In this document: in pieces, positions 11,116 to 20,740 of the stretch
Position numbering within the stretch: the stretch's first letter is position 1
Layout of the letters: each line of letters opens with the position of its first letter
Assembly (NCBI GenBank): GCA_021234155.1
Contig: JAJEKV010000033.1
Location: 14,515,422-14,579,421 of the forward strand
From: Isoetes taiwanensis
Lineage: Eukaryota; Streptophyta; Lycopodiopsida; Isoetales; Isoetaceae
Length of the DNA: 64,000 bases
Direction: 5' to 3'
Notes under the pieces: model-generated
Told to the model about the DNA's origin: nothing
What the model saw: only the letters and a program-made list of their open reading frames with translations
Databases searched by the model: none
Translations under genes and position numbers: made by a program

Positions 11116-11426
11116 CGCGAAACATAAGAACATATAGAGATCAGATAATATAAATAGATTGTGGTTGAAGGGACCACCCCCTATAATAAATAAAAGAAAA
11201 ACCCTATCTACAAGGGAACCTGTCATGTCTATGGTTTGCAATTCATTGCGGCATAAGGAATGGTGAAGTTCCCATTATAGCCGAGATGAACGCAGCCTAT
11301 CAACTACATGTTTTCCAAGCAATTCGTGGTCATGTCAACATCAACAATCCACCACGTCCTAGAGAACACGAAGGTGATCTCATCATTGGTAACTATTATT
11401 ATTTACGATGCATCTACCCCTCTAGA

Positions 11427-13665
11427 TCATGGCTCTCGGCGAATCAATCTTTCAAGCTTACCGCCGGCTGCGGGGTTGATAGCATCGTTGATGGTGCGAC
11501 CTTGAGATTCCCGCATGAAGTCCGGATAGTGCTTCTCAAGGTCTATCTTCATCACCCAGGTAGCATCCTCAACTGGCAAGTGTCTCCACTTAACCAAGTA
11601 TTGCAACATTTGAGTCCTTCTGGTTTGTTTATAAGCTCGATCAAGAAGAGTTTCAGGCACTATCTCCAGTTGCTCTTCTGTCATTTCTAGGAGGGTTGGG
11701 GTATCCAAGACCTCCTCTGGATCAGGGGTATGTTGCTTCAGAAGACTCACGTGAAAGACCTTGTGGATCTTCAAGTGGAGTGGCAAATCCAAACGATATG
11801 CTCGTTTCTCCAACACGTTCGATGATCTTGAACGGCCCAGCCCACATCGGGTGCGAGCTTCTTTGCGAGTTACCAATCTTAAGCTTGGCTTGTTTTACCT
11901 TAATCTTGAGCCAAACCGATTCGCCCCCCCCGAAAGACTTCGTGGGGTTCTATGCTTATCCGCGACACTCTTCCGGCGACTCACGACGCGACCAACAAGT
12001 AACCGCTGAACTTCTTCAACCAAAGCTTGCATTTCCAAGAGGAGTTTTTGAGAAACCTCCACCTTAGAAACGGGATTATGCCATGCGTCTGGAGTATGGC
12101 ATTGATAACCATAATTTATCATGAAGGGAGACATTTTGGAAGACTCCTATTTCATGCTATTATAGGCAAATTCGACCAAGTAAATATAGTCAGCCCATTG
12201 TGATTGCTTACTCCACACATAACTTCGTAGCATATCTTCTATAATGCGATTTGTACGTTCTGTCTGACCATCCGTCTGAGGATGATATGCCGTACTCATA
12301 GCAAGCTTGGTTTGGATGGTGGTAAAGAAATCTTTCCAGAATGCACTTACAAACTTGGGATCCCTGTCGGATACTATAACGCGTGGCATTCCATGCAATC
12401 TGAAGATCTCCTTTGTGAACAGCAAAGCAGTATCGAAAGATGTATCCGTAGTACGACATGGCAAGAAATGAGTCATCTTCGATAATTTGTCGACCACTAC
12501 CATGAATGCATCATAACCACGGAGAGTACGTGGAAGGCCCACAATAAAGTCCATGGTTATCACTTCCCATTTGGCATTGGGCACATCCAGAGGTTGCAAT
12601 TCCCCAGGGATCCGCAACTGCTCAGCCTTGGTTTGCTGACACACCTGACACTGCTTAATATACCTGGCAATGTCCTTCTTCATAGAAGGCCAGAAATAAC
12701 TGGAGCGGATCTTGAAATAGGTTTTCATGAAACCTGCATGTCCCGCTATAGGGCTGTTGTGTGTGTCATGCAGAATAAGCTTACGTATTCCTGAAGTCTC
12801 AGGTACACACAACTTATCTTTGTGGTATAAGAAATTACCCTCTTTCTTATATGAACGGAAAGCTTCACGTTCCTTATCTGTGCGTGCCTCCTTAGCCAGA
12901 CTATCCCACACATCTCGGAACTCTGGATCTATGGCTAAGGTCTGCTCTATCTGTTTCTCAAACTCACTGGTGAGCATGGAAATTGCATTACAATGGGTTC
13001 GCGTTACCAGGGGATGGCGTGACAACGCATCGGCAACCACATTGTGTTTCCCAGGCTTATACATAATCTCAAAATCATACTCCTCCGAAAATTCCATCCA
13101 TCTTCTCTGACGGAGGTTGAGATTTGGCTGGGTCGATAGATAACGGAGACTCTGATGATCCGTATCAAGGTGGAATCTTCTACCAAGAAGGTAGTGTCTC
13201 CATATTCGCAAAGCGCGAACGACAGCCAACAATTCCTGATCATGGGTAGGGTAGCCTGTTCTGTGTCATTCATCTTTTTAGAATCGTAGGCTATAACCCT
13301 TTCTTCTTGCATGAGAACTCCGCCGGTAGCAATCTTACTGGCAATCTTGTCCTTTTTCGGATCCGGCAATGTGAGGACGGGTGTTGATGTCAAAGCATCC
13401 TTAAGTTTCTGAAAACTGTCCTGGACCTTTGCTTTCCAATGTTCCATCCAATCCTTGACTTTCTCATGCTTCGTAAGGTCGGTAAGAGGTGCTGCAATTT
13501 TTGCAAAATCCTTAACAAATTTCCGGTAATATCCTGCCAATTCCAAGAAACTTCGGACCTCTGACACATTACCAGGAATGGGCCAATCCTTAACTGCCTC
13601 TATTTTTGCTGGATCCGTAGCAATTCCTTCGGCCGAAATAACATGGCCTAAATAGTCCACCTTTG
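11427..13665 (-). pseudogene. Truncated pol: RT tail, RNase H, integrase, chromodomain
   Basis: Begins inside reverse transcriptase at [11 protein letters not shown], after the catalytic palm, which is absent. RNase H follows ([13 protein letters not shown], then after a frame change [11 protein letters not shown] and [11 protein letters not shown]). Integrase has the HHCC region (GHAGFMKTYF...CQVCQQTK) and the DDE core: D in MDFIVGLP, D in SDRDPKF, E in GQTERTNR (13232-12147). A frame change leads to MSPFMINYGYQCHTP, a GPY-type linker and the C-terminal LVKWRHLPVEDATWV of a chromodomain (11876-11427). Chromodomains of this clade direct integration towards methylated H3 chromatin. Frame changes and the missing catalytic core make this copy defective. 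Confidence 0.93.
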
Positions 13666-14622
13666 GGGTGGCAAACGTGGCTGGGAGTAAGATGCTGGAC
13701 GTTGGTACTGGCTTCGCGGCGTGTCTTCTTCAAGGCTCAATGCCTTAGCCTCAGCCTCTGCAACTGACTTCGGGTCTATGGCCTTAACCATTCGCTTAAT
13801 TGATGGGACCAACCCTTCAATATAGCCTTCCACCGCCCTCTTTTCATTCATACCCGGCACATACAGCCTCAGGCGCATGAATTCATCTGTGTAGGTCTGG
13901 ACTGACATACCCTTTTGCTCCAACCTATAAAAAGTTTGAATTTGTTGGCATTTGTGCGCACGAGGCACGTCATGCGACTTAAAAGCTTTGGCAAACTTCT
14001 TAAACTTGCATCTGCTTCTGTTTAGATACTTGGCTCTAGCATAGCCCTTCCACCAAATACGAGCAGCCCCTGTAAGGTTTGTAGTGGCAACCTTTCCTGT
14101 ATCTTTCTCCGTCATCCCATAGGATTTGCCAAACTCCTTCATCTCGTCCAACCAAGACTCTGCGTTCAGGCCGCCTCTAGATTTCCCGTCAAATTGAGCC
14201 AATTTTCTGTTCTTCCAAATACTAGTGATGGCGGTATCAACCGTTTTACGGTACTCCTTGTCGTTGGCCTTTGGATGATCACCAGACGATATAGAGGACT
14301 CTGAAGACACAGAGGTGGCTGATCGGGAGGATGTGGCACTATCCGTGGACGGGCTTCGACGACGTTTGGAATGGTGCCTCCTTTGTGCGGGTACAGCACC
14401 TGGTGCCGGTGCAGGTGGCTGCTGTGGGGGTGGACATGGTGGTAACGGAGGTAACTCCGGTCCGTCTTCCTGCATATGCTGTGGTGGATTGGCGTTTAGC
14501 GCATAAGACTGTAACTCGACTAATTGCCTCTTTATCAACATAAGTTCTTGCTCAGGTGTGAGTCTACTGGCATTCGAGGGTGTCTGCCAGGCGGTGTTAC
14601 GTGCACCATCTATATTGACCAT
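13648..14622 (-). CDS. gag: Gag polyprotein, C-terminally truncated
   Basis: 324-aa open frame. An N-terminal Pro-rich segment ([18 protein letters not shown]) and Ser/Arg region precede a retrotransposon gag domain: [68 protein letters not shown]. It forms the particle shell in the family. There is no CCHC zinc knuckle; the frame runs into pol sequence (...RLPPQRWTI) where the deletion joins gag directly to the reverse transcriptase tail near 13665. Start at 14622 fits the usual length of gag N-termini. Confidence 0.9.
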   Translation of the reverse strand: MVNIDGARNTAWQTPSNASRLTPEQELMLIKRQLVELQSYALNANPPQHMQEDGPELPPLPPCPPPQQPPAPAPGAVPAQRRHHSKRRRSPSTDSATSSRSATSVSSESSISSGDHPKANDKEYRKTVDTAITSIWKNRKLAQFDGKSRGGLNAESWLDEMKEFGKSYGMTEKDTGKVATTNLTGAARIWWKGYARAKYLNRSRCKFKKFAKAFKSHDVPRAHKCQQIQTFYRLEQKGMSVQTYTDEFMRLRLYVPGMNEKRAVEGYIEGLVPSIKRMVKAIDPKSVAEAEAKALSLEEDTPRSQYQRPASYSQPRLPPQRWTI

Positions 14623-14873
14623 AAAAATATAAGCAGAATTACAGTGACATCAAGTCTCACAAATAAGATCATTTCGGATAGTACTGAAGAAAGAGTAAAT
14701 AAGAGAGTACAAGAGAAAAGATCTTTATTATAAGTCAAAGCAGTCGTTACATTGGAGATCGTTACATTGAAGGTAGTTACAAAACTTAAAGTTATATAAT
14801 ACAGAGATAGATATTATACATTGGGCAATTCTTCAACTCACACATAAACATAGAAAAATTGAGGGGACCGGGC

Positions 14874-15364
14874 CTAGGGCTGCGCAAAAGGGTACAAGAT
14901 AGAAACGCTCTCCCGTACAGCCCTGACTACCTTGTAGCAAGCCCAGGCCTGGATGATAACAGGCTGGTAGTCTAACGTGGGGCTAATGATAAGGAGATTA
15001 AAGAGCCTTCTTAGCGCATAGAAAATCTGCCACAAGTGATCATTGGCGTCGGCAAAAGCTTCATGCCTTGTCATTTCCCAGTAATCCCATGTTCGACGAA
15101 GAGTTTGTTGTAAGTCCTCAAAGGCCCAATATTGATTACTTCCAAGCCTTTAGCTGAATCATAGGGCTCTCCTTCTTCTTTGGGTTCCCCTGCGTCGTAA
15201 TCATCATCCCACTCCGGGTACTCCCCGTACCGTTGGCCATAATCCTGGTCGGGAGGTCCTTGATCGTCCCGTCGTATGCGACTGGTGATTTCTTCCTCGA
15301 TGTCTACGAGCTCATCGTCTGCAAGACGGCAAGAATGAATATGCAATATCGAACAATTCCCCAT
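14874..15364 (-). CDS. Acidic ORF with H4-like C-terminal histone fold (one frameshift)
   Basis: Two overlapping frames join near 15140. The first part is very acidic (DDELVDIEEEI, YPEWDDDYDAGEPKEEGE), where H4 has a basic tail. The second frame reads NQYWAFEDLQQTLRRTW, then DHLWQIF, and ends KVVRAVRESVSILYPFAQP. I align this with H4: AIRR, KIF, and the C-terminus VVYALKRQGRTLYGFGG. Both VV and the final LYxF fall with identical spacing, and stop follows two residues later. About six extra residues lie in the middle. A possible 3' splice site (CTTGCCGTCTTGCAG on minus, at about 15318) precedes the acidic part. H4 identity is diverged and is my reading by eye. Confidence 0.5.
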
Positions 15365-15521
15365 AGTTCAACTCTAAAGAAGAGAGATAAGCAGTGACGG
15401 AAAAAGACAATTCAATGGTTTTCAACAGTACAAGTAAACATAAGAAAATAGTATGTAGATTATATGATGGCCCAATCAAAATTACATAAAACTGAATACA
15501 ATTGTCTGATAAAATCTAGAA

Positions 15522-16883
15522 CTAAGAGGTCGACCCTTCAACATCTTGCGCTTGTGTATCAAACTCAGGCTCTGGTCGGTGCTGCAGAAGTAATACACTA
15601 GGGTTAATTGAGGAGGCAGCTGATGAAGCTATCTCTGGAGGAACATTTGTAGCTAATGGCGCTGCAACCAGTAGACTCAAGTTCATCCAAGAGCCGATGT
15701 CGTGGTCAAACACCGCAATGGCCAGATCACGATTTACCAGGATGACCTGCTCCAGGTTAGTGGGCAACTTCTTATGGCCGGCTGTCGTCGAAAGTGCCCT
15801 AAGTGCCCATACAGCCGCCTCTGCTTCAGGCGCAATTGCGGCAAAGAAGAGGACTTGCCTGCTTGTAAAAGCCGACAAGAAGAACCAGGTAATATGGCAT
15901 TTCAAGCCCTCAACAGTCAGATGGGTTAAGGAAGCCAACTCAGATTCAAAGTTCTGCGGCAGTTCCTCTTCCTTAACAAAATCTTTGTCCTCCTGAGCGT
16001 ACTGGCCTTCATCACATAGATCCTCCATAGTTGGGTCGTCTTCCATCTTGACTACGACATCGTTGATATTGGGAACATGTGGGGCCGTAGCGTGGAAAGT
16101 CGACTCAGGAATTGAGGACGGAGTACTCTGAATCATTAACTGCCGTAACGATAACAGAGTGTTGATAGGCTCAACATCAAGAGGATGATAGTTGTGCAGT
16201 CGGTGTATCTCCGGCACGTAGACGGGTCGAGAATAATCGATGAAGTCATTTTGACCCTGACAATACTCGGCCAACTCATAAAGGAGATGAGCCGTCTTTT
16301 GCTTGCCCTTATTAGCGATATGCTGGTATGCCCATTGAATATCGCTCAGTAACAAGTAATCCTGATCCCCAACCTTTATAGTAGGAAGCGAACTCAAGCC
16401 GACAAGTGCTTGGCCTTTACTACGAGGTAAAGGCTTCTCTACGGCCAATTTCTTCCATCTTACAAAGTCGGCATAGCTTATCTGTTCATCCTCTTCAGGA
16501 TCTGGGGAAAGTGGAGCCTTGGCTTGCTCTAAGGCCGTGTCGGTACTATCAATATACCTATCCATGATAAGGGCAAGGGTAAACTGGGCCTCAAAGTGCA
16601 GTTGATTAGAGCCGAGGTCAAGAATGGGGCCGTGCTTAGCACGTCTGACAATGCCCCTAAGAATGGACTCGCCGTGACGGTCATCCCCAAACATCTGCCA
16701 TAAAATATCCTTGTAGAGATAGGGTTGAGGCGGTTCGCCCAAAAGTTCTGCCTGCGATAATATTTCCTCGTTATAAAACTCAAGGAAGGCATCATAATGA
16801 GGGTGTGCCCGCATGTTGTCGATAAGATCAACCTTGCACTGCAGGAGGGGGTCTAGAAGAGGTAGGGGACCTGAGGATCCCAC
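15522..16883 (-). CDS. 453-aa ORF with H2A-like C-terminal region
   Basis: Uninterrupted frame of 453 aa. Residues 1-300 match nothing I know. From about residue 325: VLFFAAIAPEAEAAVWAL aligns with the H2A helix 2 (VYLAAVLEYLAAEVLEL); GHKKLPTNLEQVILVNRDL with the KK loop and helix 3 (RHVLLAIRND); and, after about 20 extra residues, EIASSAASSINPSVLLL with the H2A docking tail (TIAxGGVLPNINPVLLP). The arginine-rich tail is not visible. A weak resemblance to H2B (SYADFVRW; DIQWAYQHI) around residues 133-195 is too poor to call. Position between the H3-fusion ORF and the H4-like ORF supports the histone reading, but this is inference. Confidence 0.45.
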   Translation of the reverse strand: MGSSGPLPLLDPLLQCKVDLIDNMRAHPHYDAFLEFYNEEILSQAELLGEPPQPYLYKDILWQMFGDDRHGESILRGIVRRAKHGPILDLGSNQLHFEAQFTLALIMDRYIDSTDTALEQAKAPLSPDPEEDEQISYADFVRWKKLAVEKPLPRSKGQALVGLSSLPTIKVGDQDYLLLSDIQWAYQHIANKGKQKTAHLLYELAEYCQGQNDFIDYSRPVYVPEIHRLHNYHPLDVEPINTLLSLRQLMIQSTPSSIPESTFHATAPHVPNINDVVVKMEDDPTMEDLCDEGQYAQEDKDFVKEEELPQNFESELASLTHLTVEGLKCHITWFFLSAFTSRQVLFFAAIAPEAEAAVWALRALSTTAGHKKLPTNLEQVILVNRDLAIAVFDHDIGSWMNLSLLVAAPLATNVPPEIASSAASSINPSVLLLQHRPEPEFDTQAQDVEGSTS

Positions 16884-17236
16884 TGCGCGCCTCCCATGTA
16901 CCAGGCAAAACGTCCTTCATAATCCATGAGAAGGAAGAGGCGAAGAAGGAGGAGCGAAAACGAGAAGGATGACTTAAGAGAATGACAAACCCTAAGTGAA
17001 TGTGACTTTTTTAAATATTCAGGCATGGAGTTCGAGGCGCCAGCTAATTATTTTTTTTTTGTTTTATTTATTTATTTTTTTCATTACCATTATTATGATT
17101 ATTATTGTGTCCCATTCAGAACCTTAAATAAGAATCGCAAAAGAAGAGATTTAATCGTTACACTATGAAGGAAAAACTTGGACTTAATTATATATTGATA
17201 TACAAAAAAGTACATTCATGTTACAACTTAATACTC

Positions 17237-18655
17237 TCACGGCCGTTCCCCACGGATCCGGCGTGCTAACTGTAGATCCTTCGTCATTATGGTGACACGT
17301 CTAGCATGAATAGCACATAAATTGGCGTCCCCAAAGAGGGCCACCAGATAAGCTTCGGCCGCTTCCTGAAGCGCGAGGATTGCATGCACTTGAAACCGTA
17401 AATCGGTCTTATATTCTTGGGCAATTTCGCGGATGAGGCGTTGGAAAGGAAGTTTGCGTAGCAGAAATTCAGTGGACTTCTGGTACTTCCGTATTTCCCG
17501 CAATGCCACCGTACCTGCCTTGAACCGATGCTTTCTCTTTGGTTGCGGCGGGGCTCCGGGAATAGTTTTCCCCGCTGTCCTTGGATGCCGGGCCTTTCGG
17601 ATGATTTCATCCCGCCGATTGTCTCCTGCAGCCTTAGTGACACCACCCCGAGTCTTGAGCTGATCCCTGTACTGAGCACCTGACTTACGGGCCGTACTCT
17701 TTCGCTTTCGGCGATGAAAAGGATTGCTCGGAGGTGGCGGATCTTGACGGTTCCGTTCCTGCTCTTGTTTCCTAAGCCGCTCCTGTTCCACTTGCTGTGC
17801 ATGGAGGGTATCTTCACGGAGCTTAGCAGCCTCCTTTGCCAAGTGGGTTGCCCTCTGTGATTGTGCCTGAAGTGTAGCCTGCTCCTCTGCTCGTTTTTCC
17901 CTGGCTATCCGAACGTCTGTTCTTCGCTTAAGCTCCAGAAAATACCGTGGGGGATTGGCCTGCATGTCCTGCTCAACAGCCCGCTGGAACTGATCGGTGA
18001 AAAATGGGGGCGACCCGGCTTCCCAAATAATACGATTAGTTTCCTCCTCATAAGAAAAGGATGGGATGGTATATGACCCACCATTAAAGAGACACATCCC
18101 GTTACCAAGATAACGGTACCCTAAAGCTTGCGCAGCAGGGTCATTGGTTGCAATCCATCGTTGGTCAGCTTCTTGTGCCATTTGTAGGATCTTATGGGCC
18201 TGCATCTGTATGGCCTCGGCTTCAGCTTGCTCATCCCCTTCTGGTGGACAAAATCGTGTGTAGTTCTGGACGCCATCTGCTTCCTCAATTACGGTATAGG
18301 ATTCCCACATGGCGTTAAGCTTATACACGAAGCGCTCATTATAGCAGAAAAGCGGGTATGGTATCTTAGCCCCTTCATAAAAGCGCTTAGCAAAATGTTC
18401 CAATAACTCCTCGGTTTTGGCTTCCGCTCCGGCCGATGGGTTTGGGCGTGGCAAAAGTTCGGCCATTAGAGAAGCTATGGAGCATCTAGAATAGCGGGGC
18501 AAGCGCTTATACACTTGCTTGGGTTCCTCCATCATACAGGGTTGGGCACTGAGTGGGCGCTTAGGGTAGGCAGACGAGGAACGAGGTTGCAAGCAGAAAG
18601 GGCTATGGCGGAAGAGAGCTTCAGGTCCGACGGCTATGGCAGCTAGGCGGAGCAC
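17237..18655 (-). CDS. Coiled-coil protein fused to histone H3 (retrotransposon ORF A)
   Basis: Intact 472-aa frame. Residues about 80-240 are an unknown domain ([32 protein letters not shown]). Residues about 240-310 are Gln/Glu/Arg-rich and likely coiled coil. The last ~92 residues are a histone H3 core: [60 protein letters not shown], ending [11 protein letters not shown] count about 17 differences from canonical H3 over 92 positions, with no extra loop-1 residues, so it resembles replicative H3, not CENH3. The tail keeps TARKS (K9 context) and KHRFKAG but has lost the K4 and K27 contexts. The ORF starts about 450 bp from the primer site, on the coding strand, inside the LTRs. High conservation with an intact frame suggests selection after capture. 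Confidence 0.95.
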   Translation of the reverse strand: MLRLAAIAVGPEALFRHSPFCLQPRSSSAYPKRPLSAQPCMMEEPKQVYKRLPRYSRCSIASLMAELLPRPNPSAGAEAKTEELLEHFAKRFYEGAKIPYPLFCYNERFVYKLNAMWESYTVIEEADGVQNYTRFCPPEGDEQAEAEAIQMQAHKILQMAQEADQRWIATNDPAAQALGYRYLGNGMCLFNGGSYTIPSFSYEEETNRIIWEAGSPPFFTDQFQRAVEQDMQANPPRYFLELKRRTDVRIAREKRAEEQATLQAQSQRATHLAKEAAKLREDTLHAQQVEQERLRKQEQERNRQDPPPPSNPFHRRKRKSTARKSGAQYRDQLKTRGGVTKAAGDNRRDEIIRKARHPRTAGKTIPGAPPQPKRKHRFKAGTVALREIRKYQKSTEFLLRKLPFQRLIREIAQEYKTDLRFQVHAILALQEAAEAYLVALFGDANLCAIHARRVTIMTKDLQLARRIRGERP

Positions 18656-19104
18656 AAGGGAGCAACAAGCGTTAAGAGAATAAAGGAAAAATGTTACCCT
18701 TAACTTAAATTTAAATTTTTACCCTAAAAAATAAAAACTGGCGGAATCGCATTTTTAGGGCTGCGGGCAGGCCCTATCCCGACCCCGCTACGGCCGCCAG
18801 GAGCGTCCGGGTACCCCCTGCCCGCAGATTAGGGTTAGGGTTTTTTTTTTTTTTCCAGATTAGGGCTGCGGGCAGGCCCTACCCTGACCTCGCCACCGTC
18901 GCCAGCAACACCCGGGTACCCCCTGCCCGCCGATTAGGGTTAGGGTACCCATCCCAAAATTTTACTTGAGCCACATTAAATTAATCATGATAACATCTAC
19001 TACACTGCCCAAATCTCAAATTACTCCAAAAATCCTCACTCACTAGCTAGCGATCTAACGAGTTAGTATGTGGTCGGTGCAGTAGTTTGGTTTCCCAAAA
19101 CCAT
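18656..19104 (-). other. Leader between primer site and first ORF, with duplicated GC-rich unit
   Basis: No coding region. An ~84-bp unit starting AGGGCTGCGGGCAGGCCCTA is present twice (18757-18840 and 18862-18945), separated by a T run, each ending TTAGGGTTAGGG. The unit contains several self-complementary stretches (GGGCAGGCCC). In retroelements this position often holds packaging or translation signals; none is proven here. Confidence 0.7.
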
Positions 19105-19116
19105 GCTCTGATACCA
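19105..19116 (-). other. Primer binding site (initiator Met tRNA type)
   Basis: On the minus strand TGGTATCAGAGC lies one base from the 5' LTR. This 12-mer is the usual primer site complementary to the 3' end of plant initiator methionine tRNA. Confidence 0.93.
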
Positions 19117-19117
19117 C

Positions 19118-20735
19118 TGTGACGCTCCCTGAATATATACGACACCCGGCCGTATACATAGGGGACTTTCCCCTCCCATGGCAACCATCTCGCCATGAGC
19201 AGGGCCCTCCGTCTATCCCGAGCCATCCGTAGAGAGATGCCCGAGTGAAGGACACGGAGGTGTCATTCGGCCCACGCCTTCAATGGGACTCCTAAGTCGC
19301 GGAAGCGTGAATACATGTTAGCACACAGCATAAATCATATATAAATAACCACCACGAAGGGTGGCACATCCATCCAAGTACTAACGGCAAAGAATATACA
19401 TTAAATACTAGAGAAAACACCCCAACCCATGGTTCTACCCCGGCTCAGACTCCAGTGAGGATCGACTGACGGCTAGGCCTCAAGAGATCAGCAGACCGAA
19501 TCTTGACATGGCGTTGGCTGGCATAGAACATCGGCTAGGGTTGTCCACTCCATCCGCCCCTCCTGTGCACACTTTGCAGATGGGTCGATTCATGCTATGG
19601 CATCACTATAGCCTTCCGGAGACGCAGATTCAAGGCATCACCCTTCGAGCCTGCTCCAGGGTTCATGAAGCCCTAGTCCGACGAGGCAGGTCAGGGAAGT
19701 GTCCCCTTCCAGGATCGCAGTGGTTCCATGGGTGAGCTAGAGAATACGTACGCATCAGCGACCCCGCGATCCGCACTGAATTTACTCACCCTAAATCTAC
19801 TCAAAGTGCGGGGGGTGCCCCATACGGGTCACACCTCTCGCACCCGGGGGGAGTGTCGGACCCATACCCGCCCCTACGCGGACCGGCTATCATGCCTAGC
19901 CCATCAGTAGGAGTCTCTCAAGAGCCTTTTATGTTCGTGCAAGACCCCTACCCCACTTCACCACCATCGTCCCTTCTCTCGGTGCTAAGCCATTCCATAG
20001 CATCTACGACCCGGTGGTCTCCCTCGCACACAGTGCAGCACTAATGGGAAATACAGGGATCTACCTAGGAGCATACTACTAAACATGGCTCAGGGGTCTC
20101 TACCCCCCCTTAGTTCCCCCATTTCAAGAGTAGTACTATATGCAAAGAACTATCAATCCATCCTTTAAGAGCAAGAACAGAATCGGAGATAAAGAGTACT
20201 CACCTTTGCAATCAAGGGTTAGTTCCCTGTGTAAAGCACGAGAGAATGTAAGAAATGAACACAACAAGTGCCCAACAGGGGCGCTACTCTAGAAGCATCA
20301 AGCTATACTAACCACCCACCTGAGTTCCTGCTAGATCCATTATCGTTCGGTAACTCCATCTTCCCTGGACTTGGGCGCCAAAGAACCGGGGCCCGCTGAA
20401 TTGGACACTCAAAGAAAGTTGGCGCCAAAGAACTTGGCCGAGAGGCGCTTCTCCTGGGTCGAATTTGTGGTACATGGGATAGGGATCAAGTTAGATGACC
20501 CAAATTAGCATCCCCATGCTGGCCAATCGAAGTCAGCCAGGTGGCGCCTTCCTAAATATTTAATTAGCTTAATTAAGTTAATTGAACAATTATCCTTTAA
20601 TGATTAATTTAGCATAGCTAAATTAATCCTTTTTAGGTCACCCCCTTAGGTTAAAATACCCCATGGTGGCGTACCTTTACTAGTGACGTGTTAGTATATT
20701 TATACGTATCCCGTATAAATACATGGAACGTCACA
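19118..20735 (-). repeat. 5' LTR (intact copy)
   Basis: 1618 bp, TGTGACG...CGTCACA, followed by TTCCT target duplication. It carries the transcription start region of the element. Unlike the left copy it is uninterrupted, and so it defines the edges of the transposon nested in the left LTR. Confidence 0.95.
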
Positions 20736-20740
20736 TTCCT

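Larger units (their letters stand above)
9757..11426 (-). other. Long 3' non-coding region of the retrotransposon
   Basis: No coding region seen. On the plus strand 10180-10620 is rich in repeats of AGATTCTCTTAGATTCCCTT type. A tRNA-like sequence lies at 10738-10806 and a two-copy CACGTG-bearing repeat at 10880-11115. At about 1.7 kb it is long for a Ty3 3' region. Confidence 0.6.
85..20735 (-). mobile_element. Chromodomain Ty3/gypsy LTR retrotransposon with extra histone-like ORFs
   Basis: The two LTRs begin TGTGACG and end CGTCACA, a perfect 7-bp inverted terminus, and the whole is flanked by TTCCT at 80-84 and 20736-20740, a perfect 5-bp target duplication. Coding strand is minus: 5' LTR on the right, then primer site, leader, three extra ORFs (H3 fusion, H2A-like, H4-like), gag, truncated pol with integrase and chromodomain, long 3' region, polypurine tract and 3' LTR. 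The left LTR is split by an 8-kb DNA transposon. Protease and catalytic reverse transcriptase are missing, so this copy must have depended on another element for mobility. LTR copies differ by scattered substitutions and small indels, so the insertion is not recent. Confidence 0.95.

Noticed and set aside
16300-16490. H2B-like segment in retrotransposon ORF B
   Set aside because: Only a few residues (SY, V, IQ-A-I) match and a helix-length gap is needed; kept as a remark, not called.
17237-17520. Centromeric H3 (CENH3) instead of canonical H3
   Set aside because: Loop 1 has no extra residues and the helices match canonical H3 at most positions, so it is not CENH3-like.
18829-18948. Telomeric repeat (TTAGGGTTAGGG)
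   Set aside because: Only two short occurrences at the end of a duplicated leader unit inside a retrotransposon.
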